A stretch of DNA of 64,000 nucleotides from Theobroma cacao. Taxonomy: Eukaryota > Streptophyta > Magnoliopsida > Malvales > Malvaceae. The position numbers were made by a program, and so were the translations under genes. The stretch spans positions 30,163,234 through 30,227,233 of the forward strand of contig NC_030858.1 of the NCBI RefSeq assembly GCF_000208745.1, written 5' to 3'. Numbering within the stretch: position 1 is the first letter of the stretch; every line of letters starts with the position of its first letter. Below are positions 36,201 through 48,759 of the stretch, piece by piece. The notes beneath the pieces are model-generated. The model saw only the letters and a program-made list of their open reading frames with translations, did not search any database and was not told where the DNA came from.

Positions 36201-39200
36201 ATAAAGCACTCAGAAGTAATAGAATGATTGTTTCTACCTGATGAGGACATCTTTGTTACAGTGCCCACACTGATAATACTCAGATCTTTCAGCTTTAGAA
36301 AATAGATAGGAGAACCCCCTTTTCTTTGATGAGTTCTTTGCATCCCTAATGATCTCAGAAGATTTTCCAGAAATCATCTTACTAGACTTACGGGCAATTC
36401 TCTTCTCTTCAAAACTTTTCAAGAGATGCAAGGGCACATAAGATTCATTCAACCAATATTTCTTTCTTTCACTTGAAGATTCTTCAACTGCAGTCCCATG
36501 TCTCATGACAACATCAGGAATGATTCTCCTCTTCCCAAAATCAAGAAGATACTTCACCCCATCTCCCTCTATGGATTTTCGGCGCACAACACATTTCTTG
36601 AACAGTCTGATTGATTTCTTAAAATCCTTATCTAATATAGGGAGAGCATGAGTGTTTTCAATGTCATCCCACCTAATGTTCGAATCAAGTTCTCTTACCT
36701 GGAAAATATAACATAAGAAAAATAAGCCAGCATTTATAAGAGTGGCCGGTTTATGAAAATTTTGATACAAACTTACTTATAAACATGTAACTGAAAATGC
36801 AAATAATCAAGGCAAACAATCAACCATGTAGGCCAATTATACAACATTATAGACTGCCTACCGTCTATTTAAGACATTTTAAAATTAATGTAATATGGCT
36901 AAAAGACTGGAATCATAGTCAGCAATATGGCTAAAAGACTGGAGCCATAGTCAGTGTAAATTAATTAAGAGAAGTGACACCACAAATATTAGAACTAAAT
37001 AGCATTAATACATACTTTGCAACATGCATGCATATCCAGTATGGGTAAGACAAGGTGGAAATGCACTAGCCAAAGTTCAATAGTATTGGATCCACAGGGC
37101 AAAAAGTAACATGTCTCAAATAGCCAGACCTTGTCATGACAGCTAATCCTGGCTCATTGTCAAACCCATCATCTTCCTTCCAGTTCCAACCTCTAACTTG
37201 CAGTTATGGCTTGACCATAGATGAAGGATGACAATCTCATTTGTTCAATAAGAGCCCTACATGAATTGGTCTTTCAATGTAAGGTGATCATCCTCTCACT
37301 TTTGCCAATTTATTGCTTTGGCTTTTTAAGCTGGTTTCTGGATGTAATATACTAATTCTACCTTCTATAGCGAAACTTCAAACTCATTCGGTTTATATCT
37401 AGTCTTTTCTATATAGCCTCACGAGAGGGAATCAATATTTGAATATAGAAGGGAAAAGAAAAGGCAACTTTAAATCTCAGGACAGTGTGTCTAGAATCCG
37501 TGCAGTTTGAAGGCATTAATGAAGAAATTTTAACACTGCATGAAGGTGGAAGTCATTCATTTACAATTCAATGAATATACACAGCAGGAAGACTGGCATC
37601 AATTGCTACTACTCCCTACTGCAAATAAGACATGAGGCCATCAGGTAATCATACCTGTAAAGCAAGTTGTTCTATACTAGTTGATGACTCAACAGCAGCT
37701 CGCCATGCCATAGATTTGCTTCTCCTTGCAAAATCTGAACTCTCAGGATAGAGTATGCCTGGTATCTTTTTGCCACCTCCTGCAGAATTTAAAATTCAAA
37801 GAAATTCAGAATCATATTCAGTTATTAAAAAAAAACGACAATCAACCAGCAGAATGAGAAGAAAAAGAGGATAAATGCAGACCTTGCCTAGCAGCCTTAG
37901 AAGCCAAAGAGCGAGGTAAAACCTTCCAGTTGAACAATTGACGAGAAACCCTACCACCCCTCCACCAACAAATACTTGGTCCTGCAGCAGGGTTAGAAGT
38001 TGGGTTACTTTCACCATCATTGCTTCTGCCCCTTTTTCTTGCAATCCCATGCTTAGCAGATGCACGACTTGAAGCAGTCACAACATGAGAAGCAGAACCC
38101 ATGGTGACAGCAGAATCGACATGTTTCATCCACTCTGCTGAAAGAGCAAGATGATGTAGATTTGCCTCTAACTGTATCATGCCCGTTACAACATGAATAA
38201 TGTCACAAAGAGAGAGAGAATAAGATTGAAGTAATATATATTAGATTATTGATCAAAGTTACATGCATTAAGTGGTTATAGTTGATAGATGACTAGGGTA
38301 AAAATGAGAAGTTGAGATGGTAAAACCTAACCTAACAAAAACAACCCATCTAACGTTCTTAAGAACTAGACTGAAAACGACCAGAATTCACTGAGAAAGT
38401 TAAAGGTTCAGACTTGACCCCAAGCCAAACTCCAAATTACCTGAACCCGATTAGTATTTGGTTTCATAAAAATGTGGAAAAAGTTTGCACAACCCCAAAA
38501 GACCAGACCAACCTAACCTAATCCAATCTAACTCTAATATCAACTATCTATGCGCAAAACTGTTCAAAAATGTCAAAATTGAAATAAACCAAACCTGAGC
38601 ACCAATTGCCACCTTTAGAAATAACAGTTTTAACAAATCTCATTTTCACAGGAACCACGGTTAAACACCACTCCAAATTACACACACACATCAAGAAAAA
38701 TAAATAACATTTTTTTAAAATAGAGCCCTTTTAATTAAATTCCAAACCAACCATCCAAAAAATAAGTATGCATATTGGAAAGAGATTGAATTGGACTTAG
38801 CAGTAACTATTAAACAGATTTGTCTTAAGGTATTAGCTTTAAACATTCTGTCACTCAGAACTTAGGGTGATGCCATATACACTGCTCAGTTGAACCCCTA
38901 AAAACCATAGGTGAAAAAAACTTCAAGTTATGCAGAAAATAGACAAAAAATACTTACCATTAGCAAAAAATGCTTGAGAGATGCAACATCAGAAGCCTTG
39001 AGAATGCTTTTATGCCAGATCTTGATGTATTGTGGGTTCAGCCATGGACCCGACAGAAGCCCATGCAAACGATTTTCAATGGAAAATGCATGGCATATGA
39101 CATCTATAACATGGCCCTTTTTGTTCCACTTTGACTGAAGGCCAACCATCTCACTTTTTGAAACTTCCTGGACACAACGTGAAGTAATTTTAAACAAGCA

Positions 39201-42200
39201 ATCTGTATCATCCATTGGATATCTACAGCAGAAGCACCACCCACAATTTTCTTTGCGTGCATCTACAAATAGATTATTAATATCAGGCCAATGAAACCTG
39301 TTCGATTTTTTCAAAATAACCTTCATCTGCATTGCAATTATCTCCTCAACAGATTTTAGAGAGTCTTCATTTGTCTTTTCTGATGGCTTACCCATTAACT
39401 CTTCTACAACTAATGACGCAGTTTGGGCAAAACTATAGTAATTCAAGTAGCCAGTCCCAGGCGGTGTTTGTGATGCATCACCTCTTTTTGCATTAATTGC
39501 ACATAGGGTTTGCTGAGGTGCTAACTTTATCTTGCTTTCTTGATATAAACCCTTAGATATTAAAGAACAGTCTTCAAGATTTGAGGATTTTCCTGGAACC
39601 TCAGATTGGTTTGAGAACTCAGTAGATCCTTGTTTCTGGAAGTTATGAATGACCGAACCCATTTGCATTGTTTCAGCTGACCCTTCAGAACTTATATATG
39701 GGATTTCTGTTCCAGCCACCGAATCCAACAAGTTGGCAGACTCTGTAACCTCAACATCAAGATGACCAGAATTTCCAGCTACTTCCTTGTCTTCCTGTTT
39801 CCCATCATCAACAGTCTCATTTTTAATTGCACTTGTTTCTCCAGAAGCCAGAGGTGGCAGGACTGTGCTAGCTGTAGGAATTTGCCCCTTCATCAGTGTC
39901 TCAGAACAAACAGAATTCAGAGAGTCCAAGTTACTACTAGCTCCATTTGAGCCAACAGCTACATCCCACTGCTTGTGGATTGCTTTTAATATGTCACGAT
40001 ACAATATATCTGATGATTTTAGCACATCAATTATAACATTGAGGTCATCTCTGTGGTAATAATTCAATGAGTACTCAGCATCATATGAATCTAACCTGCA
40101 ATTTCAACAACACAATGTCAAAGTAACACCAGAAGCAACAACATATTGAAAGAGAATTGTCACCCAGGATATTAATAATCTTTTGTGCCAAAATTTTTAT
40201 AAAAAAAATTAAAATTCAAATCTTCTATGTTAATACACAACTGCCAAACCAATAAACAAGAGGTAAACCAATCAGAGCCTACTTAATAGTGAAAATTGAA
40301 TAAAATAAAATATCTGAAGGAAACTTTTATTTGAAACCTTCCAGTTTCCCCAACATTTCTACATAAAGCCTTGATTTATTAATTTGCTATATCTGCTTTG
40401 ATTTTTCAAATAGATACAATATAAGCCTTTCATACAGATCTTTCAAATAATGGAATAGAAATCATAATATTTACAAATTTTACCTTAACCATATCCAATT
40501 GTCTTAAAAAAACCTTAGAAGTCAAGCGAAAAATAAGAACAAAACACCATTCCCCTAATCATTCAACATACTTTGGAAGAAGAGTAGAAACTGCTAATTT
40601 TTCATATTTCAAACATTCCAGTTGAGCAAGGAAGAACATGCTATATGGGTAGCGCCCAACATCTTCATATAATGACAAGGAAAATACATGTTTGTATCAT
40701 GCATAAGAAACAACGGAGGCTGAGAGAAACAAAGATTGGGGAAGACAAATGACACTAATTTCAGAAAAATAGACCAAACAAACACATACAGAAACTCAAA
40801 ATCTACCATATGAAACTAAATGACCCCATAAAATACTCTTGCAGTAAGTTAGTCGATCAGAAAGAAATAAAATTCATCATAAACAACACAAAATCCTAAC
40901 AACTGGTAATTGTTTTTAGGACTTGATGCCTCGGGGTTGATGAAAAAAAATAATTTTATTGTAGCAAGTCACAAACTCTGAAGTTGCCTTCTTCTGATTC
41001 AAAAGAATTTATAATCTGGATGAAAAATTATGTTTTCCTTTTTTTTGGCAATCCCTCTAATTCAAATTATAAATAAGAAAAAAAGCTATGATATTATAAT
41101 TCAAGCAGAACTATGCAATTATAATTTTTGGTGAAAAACTGTGCAACAATATCATTTCAAAATAGAATCATGATTAAATATTTAGAAGAATGCAAATCAT
41201 CAAACAAAAGATCTTTTTTATTTACATAAGCAATTCCCAAAAAGATCATTGATCATGTCATATATAATAACCCTTCTACTTCTACATGTTGGGTAACATG
41301 AAGTTTGTCATGAATGGGTCAACAAGGTTACTGATGACAAGAAATTTTTTTCACTATTCTTCATTCAGCCAGAAGAGAACACCCACTCATAGGACAGAAA
41401 TGTATTCATCAACAATAACAATAACAATAACATAGTAAGTCTTACTTAATAACCTATATCTACAGGTTGAGTAAATTGAACTTACACTAACAAGTAACCA
41501 GAACTGTTATAATATAACCGACCGTGAGGATCAATGACCAAAAGCTCTGCTCCTCTAGGTGATTTACGAGGTTTCATCCAAGGCTTATGTCTGTCAATTG
41601 CACACTCAGGGCAGTACCAGTCACCTTCTGGCAAAAGGGCATTGACAACACCTACACACTTCGAATGGTAAGCAGCAGGACAGCCATCACAGCATATTAG
41701 ACTCCCATCCATCTTACAAAGGCAGCAATCATCACTATTCCAGTCTGTAGTGTCATCAACTACCTCCTCACTCAGGCCAGATCCACCTGACACGTCCATA
41801 GCACCTTTTCTTTTCTTGGAACCCTCAATGTTCATATTTCGATCAAAATCCATTTCAGACTCAGATGCCAAAGACCTTCTATTAAGCTCAGATCTTATGG
41901 CTTCCACCTCAATCATATCATCACACAAACACTGAAGTATCTCAACCTTAACAGCTGCAGGTTGCTTATAATAGTCACTTCTGAAAAGTTTCAAACTAGT
42001 AAGATCAAAACCACATTTCAATCCTGAACCATGAATGAGTAGATACTCCACCATGAAAATGGGCCACGTAATAGAGTCCAAGAAACCCCAATTAAGACTC
42101 CTACATTGTAAGATCAACAAGAAATATCAAACACTGATAACTGGCAAACAAAATTTATGTTGAAAAGGAAAAGACGGGAGGAAAAAGAATGAAAAGAATA

Positions 42201-43763
42201 AAAATACCTCAAACATTCAGAAGCAGATTCGGAACCTTCATTAGAAAGGTACTCCAAATGCTTTCTCAGAGTTTGCAAAATGGATACATGAATACAATCA
42301 ATTAATGAGCTGGCAGATTGGCACTTCAATGCCGCCACAAAATCCTCCAACTCGAAGGGACTTAAAAATAATAAAGTACTAAATGACCTCAAACAAGCAT
42401 AAATAGAAAAAATATCAAGTACAGCAATCCCATCCAAATTCAAATTCTTGGAAGATGGTGGTAGTTGCAGCTTTGGAGGAAGAATAATAGGCTCTTCAGA
42501 CACTTTACGACCTGACCTAACCGGCTTCTCCTCTGTTACTGCACTAACTGAAGGAGATGTTGACAAATCACCAACTGCAAATGTTGTTACTGTTGTAGGT
42601 GGTGGTGTGCTTGAAACATGATTTTTAGCAGACCCTCGGCGAGCACTTCTTCTCAACACCCTTTCTGTTGTAGAATCCAAATCATTTATAACCTTTCTTC
42701 TCTTTCTCCGCCCACTAGCTTGTTTGTATGAACTTCCAGTATCAGCTTGGCACCCATCCATTACTGCAGTACCAGGCTCAGGGACACCCTCTAATCCAAC
42801 TCCCTGACAATCATCAGCCTTGGCAACATGCCTATCCACAGCACTATCTTTCTCAAGGATTCCTTCAATAGACCCTAAACATGAATGGTCTTCCTTCAAT
42901 TCCTTGTTAGAAGCATCCTCTTCCAAACCACTTTGCTCCATTCTCAGCGTTTCTTGAACTATCTCAGCACAAGTGGTAGATTCACTCCCTTGCCCCTGCC
43001 GTCCACAGTTAACATCAATAGCATCCTTACCAATCTCCTCGTCAACCCCTAAATTCAAATCAAAACCACATTCCCTCCGTTGGGTTTTGCAATTAACATC
43101 AATATTGTCATCCAAATCGCAATTCAAGTCCAAATTCAAATCAATACACCCTCTCTTCTTCATATTCTCTCCCCCACCACAAAACTTCCCATCGTCATCT
43201 AAATAATTATTATTATAATAAGTATCATTCAAATTCAAATCAAACCGAGAAGAATTCAAATCAATCCCATTTTTCATTTCAACATTCCCATTATTATTCA
43301 AATTCAAATTCAAATTCAAATTCAAATCCCTTCGAGACCCAACTCCCTTCGCATCTAGGGTTTCACTCAAATTCCCATCAAAACCCTCATTTTGCTTCAA
43401 ATTCCCAACAAACCTTTCATTTAAATCAACATTTCCATTCATATTACTCTCTAGGGTTTCCTTCTCTACATTACCTGGACAAACGCAAACTTTCCTCTCA
43501 ACGCGGCGTCGTTTCCTCGGCCTTCCAACCCTCGGCTTCTCACGGGCAACCTCTAAGCCCGGGTCGGGTCTGGGCTCGTAGGTTGGGTTAGAATCATCAG
43601 CCATGATAAGAGAAGCAACTTCGTGGAAGTCGAGTTCCTCGGAATCGCCGTCCTCGTAAACGATCTGGAAAAACCCAGATGAAGAATCAAATGAATTAAC
43701 AGTTCCTGAGAAAATACCAAATCCTTTGAACTTTTTCTTCACGGATTTGCCCACAAACTCCAT
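33239..43763 (-). CDS. large DDT-domain, PHD-finger nuclear protein (PTM-like)
   Basis: Nine exons: 42208-43763, 41486-42100, 38958-40095, 37883-38171, 37655-37779, 36238-36698, 34912-34940, 34083-34736 and 33239-33948 (5577 nt, 1858 aa). In order it has a Tudor-like start (1-55), an AT-hook (VGRPRKRRR, 79-87), several DLNLN motifs (146-240), a DDT domain (about 440-510), a first PHD finger (about 635-690, 'CCLCKMDGSLICCDGCPAAYH'), a 'CGWCFCCRYP' zinc knuckle, and two more PHD-like fingers ('CGHCNKDVLIREAVRCHICKGFFH', and 'CLLCCEAGYASSSNYVACEICEEWFHG' formed across exons 8-9). A long Ser/Glu-rich tail follows. Relatives bind modified histone tails; Arabidopsis PTM was proposed to carry plastid signals to the nucleus. 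The transmembrane segments reported for PTM are not evident here. Orthology to a particular family member is unsure. Confidence 0.88.
35110..35490. repeat. diverged direct duplication in a PTM-like intron
   Basis: 'ACATTAAGTTTTGTT', 'TTTAATATTAT', 'CAAATT' and 'ACTATTGCATTTTT' occur twice in the same order, about 35110-35300 and 35345-35480. The offset falls from 230 to 175 bp, so indels have accumulated. It lies between the exons at 34912-34940 and 36238-36698. Confidence 0.6.
36892..36955. repeat. 32-bp tandem duplication in a PTM-like intron
   Basis: AATATGGCTAAAAGACTGGA is repeated at 36892 and 36924, with ATAGTCAG ending both units and two mismatches (AATC/AGCC). Confidence 0.85.
43044..43328 (-). 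other. DLNLN (EAR-type) motif array in the PTM-like protein
   Basis: Within exon 1 are DLNLNLNLNLN (146-156), IDLN (167-170), DLNLN (175-179), DLNLDLN (208-214), and DLNLGV (235-240). DLNxxP and LxLxL sequences are EAR repression motifs that recruit TOPLESS-type corepressors. The underlying DNA is a run of AATTCAAATTC units, so slippage probably expanded the array. Confidence 0.75.
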
Positions 43764-44160
43764 TTTCTCATTTTTGGGGTCTTTTTTTAGTTTCTTTCCC
43801 TCTCTTTTTCTTTTCGGGGTTTTTGAAAATGGAAATATCTATCGAGGCTAAAAGGGGAGAGAAAAAGAAAGAAAACCCAGACGGGAAATGCTGATTTAAA
43901 TTCACGAGTAGCAGTCTAGAAGAAGGTTTGGAGGGGGTTTTAGAGAAATTGAAGAAACAAGGAAAGAAAAAGAGAGAAAGGGGGGGATTTGTGGGGTTTT
44001 TTCCCCTTACACTTATATTCTTTCTTTTCTCTTACAGGGAAATGCCCTTAACGTGCAAAGAAAGAGAGAGAAATATAAATTGGCTTTCCCCTTTTTCTTT
44101 TTCTTTTTTTCTATTAACGAAGAAATGAGGCCTCCTTGAAGAGCCGAAGTAGGGAGGAAA
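43764..44160 (-). promoter_or_regulatory. upstream region of the PTM-like gene
   Basis: Purine-rich on the plus strand, hence a CT-rich leader for the leftward gene. No TATA box could be assigned with confidence. Confidence 0.35.
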
Positions 44161-45285
44161 GAGGGTTCGATGTTAGGTGCGAATCAGATGTGGGGAAGAA
44201 AATAAGTGAAATATTTTGATATTAATAAAAAAATGTGTCTTTTATGGTTAGCAAGTACTCCATACTTTATTGTGACTAGTCAAAAAAGGTGGATTTCCTT
44301 CTTTCTGGTTTGTTCATTTGGGTATTTCCCATGCTTCTGTAACAGCTAAAATGGGGAGGAGGCTGTACAAGTCCATGTGAGGTGAGGAGGAAGAGAAGGG
44401 CGCCAATTTAAGATGGCATTTACGCTCCATATGTACTACTTACTACTTTCTTTTCTTCCTTTGCTTATGATTGGAGACAGTGATATAGTTCTAGTAGTAG
44501 TTCCCACTTTTGCATCTTTCTTCTTCACTTCTGTACCATGGAGAATTTGCTTTACAATGTACTTCAATGGAAACATATACTTGTACTCGAGAATATAGTT
44601 AATATAAAACCATGACCACATTATATATTAGGTAAGTTATCCTCACTTTTTAAATTTTAATCGAATTTTTAAATAAATCTATTAGTTTTTAAAATAGACA
44701 TTTTATCTCAAAAAAAAATCTTTTACTAGATATATAGGTTCAGTTGTTTGTCAATTATTAGTGTTTTCATTAATTTGATGATGTGATTATATTGAAATGA
44801 TAATTTTACTTTTTATTAATTTTAAAAATTATTATTATATAATTTTTATTAATTTTTTATTAATTAACCTCTTTCTTAAGTAATCGGTGCTCTCTTTTTT
44901 TTCAAAAAAAATATAATAATAATTTTTTAAATTAAAAAAAAATATTTTAATCTTTTCATAATATTTATTAATGGTGTTTACATTTTTGAGACGAAATGTT
45001 CATTTTGAAGATTAATAGACTCGTTTAAAATTTCAATTAAAATTTAAAAGTGTGGGGTTATTGCTTTTTTTTTTTATTTCAACATATTTTTAAATTTTTT
45101 TTGACTAAATATAACTATAGTTTTGCTTTGGAATATTCAATTCAATAATTAAGATGTATTTTTATTCAAGATGTTGAGTTTGAATAATAGAATCTCTTCT
45201 CTTTATGATTATAACAAATAAAATAATCACAACGATAATTTTTAAGATTTAAAAAATCATCTAAACAATCCTTTTTTTGACTAAG
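44161..45285. other. AT-rich intergenic DNA, nothing recognised
   Basis: Short frames only; no family resemblance and no clear repeat ends. Confidence 0.45.
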
Positions 45286-45293
45286 CTTTTAAA

Positions 45294-45934
45294 TAGACCT
45301 GACAATTTTAAACATGACACGTTAACACGATACGATAAGATACGAGTTAAACAGGTTTTGGGTTTAGTATTAACGTGTTTCATGTCTTAACGTGTCTGAC
45401 ACGACAACCACATTTAAAACACGTTTACTTAATCGTGTTATCATATTTAAACGTGTATACGTGACACATTTATTAACTTATTAAAAATTAATAGTTAAAA
45501 ACTATTTTAATCTTATATAAATAATTTTAAATAATTATTTTAATAAGTTTTTTTAATTTTATAAAGGGTATAATGTAATTATACATGCTCAATCCTAATT
45601 TTTAACTTTTAGTGATTATTTGATATTATTATTATTTTTGTTTTATTATAATTATAGATTTTAAATTTAAATAATAAATTATATTTAATTGTAAATATTT
45701 TTATTTAATCGTGTTAAACGTGTTATTAATCATGTCGTGTCGTATATTAACAAATTTAATAAACGTGTTAATCGTGTTGTGTCGTATTACATGTGTATTA
45801 AATGTGTATGTGTACGTGTTTTAAATTTAAGACACAAATATTAAACGTGTCGTGTTCTTATTTTGCCTTAACGTGTTTCGTGTCTAATCGTATTTGACAC
45901 GTTTACGATACGTTAATACGAATTGCTAGGTCTA
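45294..45934. mobile_element. hAT-like MITE with near-perfect 8-bp target duplication
   Basis: It begins TAGACCTGACAATT and ends with the inverse of TAGACCTAGCAATT (12 of 14 match). The flanks are CTTTTAAA (45286-45293) and CTTTTAAG (45935-45942), 7 of 8 bases the same. It is 641 bp with no coding frame. The inside is packed with ACGTGT/ACACGT words on both strands, giving it strong self-complementarity. Confidence 0.7.
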
Positions 45935-46227
45935 CTTTTAAGTAGGGATGCCATAATTTAAGCTATTTGTGACTTACTCTATTTTAACTTATTTAATTGA
46001 GGTTGACTAATTCTAGTGTATGTGTACGTGTTTCAAATTTAAGACACAAATATTAAACGTGTCGTGTTTTTATTTTACCTTAACGTGTTTCGTGTCTAAT
46101 CGTGTCTGACACATTTACGACACGTTAACACGAATTGTTAGGTCTACTTTTAAGTAGGGATGCCATAATTTAAGCTATTTGCGACTTACTCTATTTTAAC
46201 TTATTTAATTGAGGTTGACTAATTCTA
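45804..46227. repeat. 212-bp tandem duplication including the MITE right end
   Basis: 45804-46015 and 46016-46227 are direct copies, differing at about a dozen positions by eye. Each copy holds the last 131 bp of the hAT-like MITE plus the same flanking DNA. So the duplication came after the MITE insertion. Confidence 0.88.
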
Positions 46228-46523
46228 GTTGCTAATTACATTAAGTCTTAATTCTTGGCTTTGAGTTGTTTTCAAGTTTAATTAGTTTTTTATTTTTAAA
46301 ATATTTTATATAATATATTTTGTGTTGAACATTTTTAACAATAACAATAGAAGAAAATCTTTGGAATAATTATGTATATTCAAATAATTAAGTTTGTTTA
46401 AGTACTTATATTTATCCAAACAGTTATGTTTGTATAAAAAGTTATATTTGTATAAAGAGACAGATTTATCTATAAATAAAACTTTGTAATTTTTTAAATA
46501 TAAATTAATAAAAAAATTTTACA

Positions 46524-46620
46524 TTTTAGCGTTTGGTTCATTAGTTGATGCACGATCTCTTGCTTAAAGAGTATGGTTCAAATCTCCATTCCTTCAATTA
46601 TAAAAAAATAAATAAAAAAA
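46524..46620 (+). mobile_element. older copy of the tRNA-like SINE
   Basis: GCGTTTGGTTCATTAGTTGATGC, then GTATGGTTCAAATCTCC and CAATTATAAAAAAA align in order with the SINE at 28685-28777. The B box has one change (GGTTCAAATC). AATAAAAAAATTT occurs on both sides (about 46507 and 46611) and may be the target duplication, but in such AT-rich DNA this is weak. Confidence 0.65.
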
Positions 46621-48759
46621 TTTGTAAATACTCTTTCTACCCTCTCCAAATTCTTCTTAAATTGCTTTTGATAATGTTTTGCTGTAAAAAAAATTATATA
46701 TAAGCTTAATAATTTTGTCATACACTAAAAAGTGTTAAGTAATTGATTTTATTAATGTAAAACATTGACAAACACCGTATTTCATTATATCATCAAGATT
46801 TATTACTTATAACTTTTTTACACATATAAATAAATAATTGGTGAAGACGAATAAAATTTTAAAGAAAATGACGGAAATTGAATAAACTTACATTTTTTTA
46901 ATATAAATTTTTAAATTTTCAATTTATTCCTTAAATAATAAATAATAGCATGAAAAAAAATAATATTAAAATATGTGAAATCACTAAATATTTATTTGTA
47001 ATAAATTAGTTAAGTTTTAAGGAATTAAATTAGTTAATTTAAATTATTTTATAAATAAATTAGTTAATTATTTAATTTAAAATAATTAATAAATTATCAT
47101 TTCTAATTAATTCATATGCCGTTTATTTTAAAATTTCTATATAATTTATCAATTATACATTTAATTATTATTTTTATTTTAGTCAACAAATAAAATTAAT
47201 TTTGTTGACAAGAAGAACTTCACTTTCTTTTTTGTTTTCTCAGCTTCCTCCTTGCACCCATCTTTTCTAACAAACATGGGCTTAAAGAAAGGTAAACATT
47301 ATAGTAAATGGATGAGTCATTGTCGAGACTCTAACCTAAGATTCCAACTCTTTTCTTGGGCATTCTATAGCGTCATGCTAAAAAGGTTCAAGGGAGACTT
47401 GCTTGAATTGCTCCTGTTGCAATTTCTTAACTTCATCCTGGAATACAACCTCCGCACAAGAGAGTGTTGTGATAATTTAGGAAAAAATTATTTTAACTTT
47501 TCCTCCGTGAGCTAAGAGAATGATATGACAATTCCTTCTTTTATTGCAAACCAAACACTGTAAGAACATTATGCTCATTTAAATTGTAAGAAATGTAAAG
47601 GACCTCCGCAATACCAAACGCCTCTTTAATATTGAAATATGAAAGAAAAAAAAAAGTGAAAGATGCACTCAAAAAAAAAAAAGAAAGAAAGAAAGTGAAA
47701 GATGATGTATGTCGGTTAATCATGTGTTTTCTTTTAATTTCATGTACATACATATATAATAATAATAATAATAATAAATTTTGACTGGATGAGATATCCT
47801 AAAATATCCTTTAATATATCCACGTGTCAGCATTAAACCTCCGAAAATGACGTTATGGCCGGTGGATTCTACAATCTCGCCAATGAAATAGAAAAAATAT
47901 AAAAATGGTTGAAACAATAGTTGTTCAACCAATTGCTCCTAAGAAAGTCAAAAGGAAAAGCATACACCCTACGAACTCATGCCCAAAATCGACCGTTTAA
48001 CTTTTTTATATTTTTTCTCCGTACATTTGATTTGATCTGATCGTACCCAAATATTTCCCCGTCTAAACCAAAAGTCTTGCTTTTGACGTTCCAACAAAAA
48101 TTTCTGAAAATACAGAATGGTGATAACACACAACTTACCCAAATCATGAAAATGACTTTGTGGATTGCAAAAGGCCTGAGAAAACATGATGCGGCTGTCA
48201 CATTTTCATTGAAACGAGCCAGCAGACGCTTCATGTTTAACCTACGCCAGCTGTATGTGGGACCCAAAGGCCTCACGTATTACTTACATTTTTTATTAGC
48301 AATTGCAAATTCATAATCTGCGCTATCAAATGCCTGCTGTTTTAAATTTTAGACACTCCAATAGGCAATAATGGGGGAGAAATATCCGTGCACTCTCTAG
48401 TTTTTCTCAAGACATAAATTGAACGTTTGCAGTTGACTGCGTATGGCTAAGGAAAAAGGACGACTCTGCCAAACTGTCGAGGATGAGTTAAACAACTCAT
48501 CAGAATTGTCCCTCACCAGGCTTATCAGGCAACTAATTAGACAGCAGTATTCGTACACATCTTGACATCAACATGTGCTTCTGGTTACTGAGTTACCTTA
48601 CTGCATGTTTAGTTCTAATGAATAGCTAACTGGTCATGAACTATGCAGCTAATCTGAATTTCTTTCACTTCTGTCTTTACTTCATGTACATAAAAATTTG
48701 TTGGGGGAATGAGGGGTACAACTAAAAATGGATTAAGTTACAGCATATGATCAGACAGA
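46621..48759. other. intergenic DNA downstream of CBP80
   Basis: No gene is recognised. It contains an (ATA)n microsatellite near 47757-47777 and A-rich tracts near 47647-47695. The part from about 48350 to 48759 probably includes the CBP80 3' untranslated region. Frames at 47252-47515 and 47977-48276 match nothing I know. Confidence 0.4.

Noticed and set aside
42973..43206. Plus-strand frame opposite the PTM-like first exon
   Set aside because: Shadow of the real minus-strand coding sequence.
47252..47515. 87-codon plus-strand frame
   Set aside because: No recognised domain, no splice context, lies in repeat-rich DNA.
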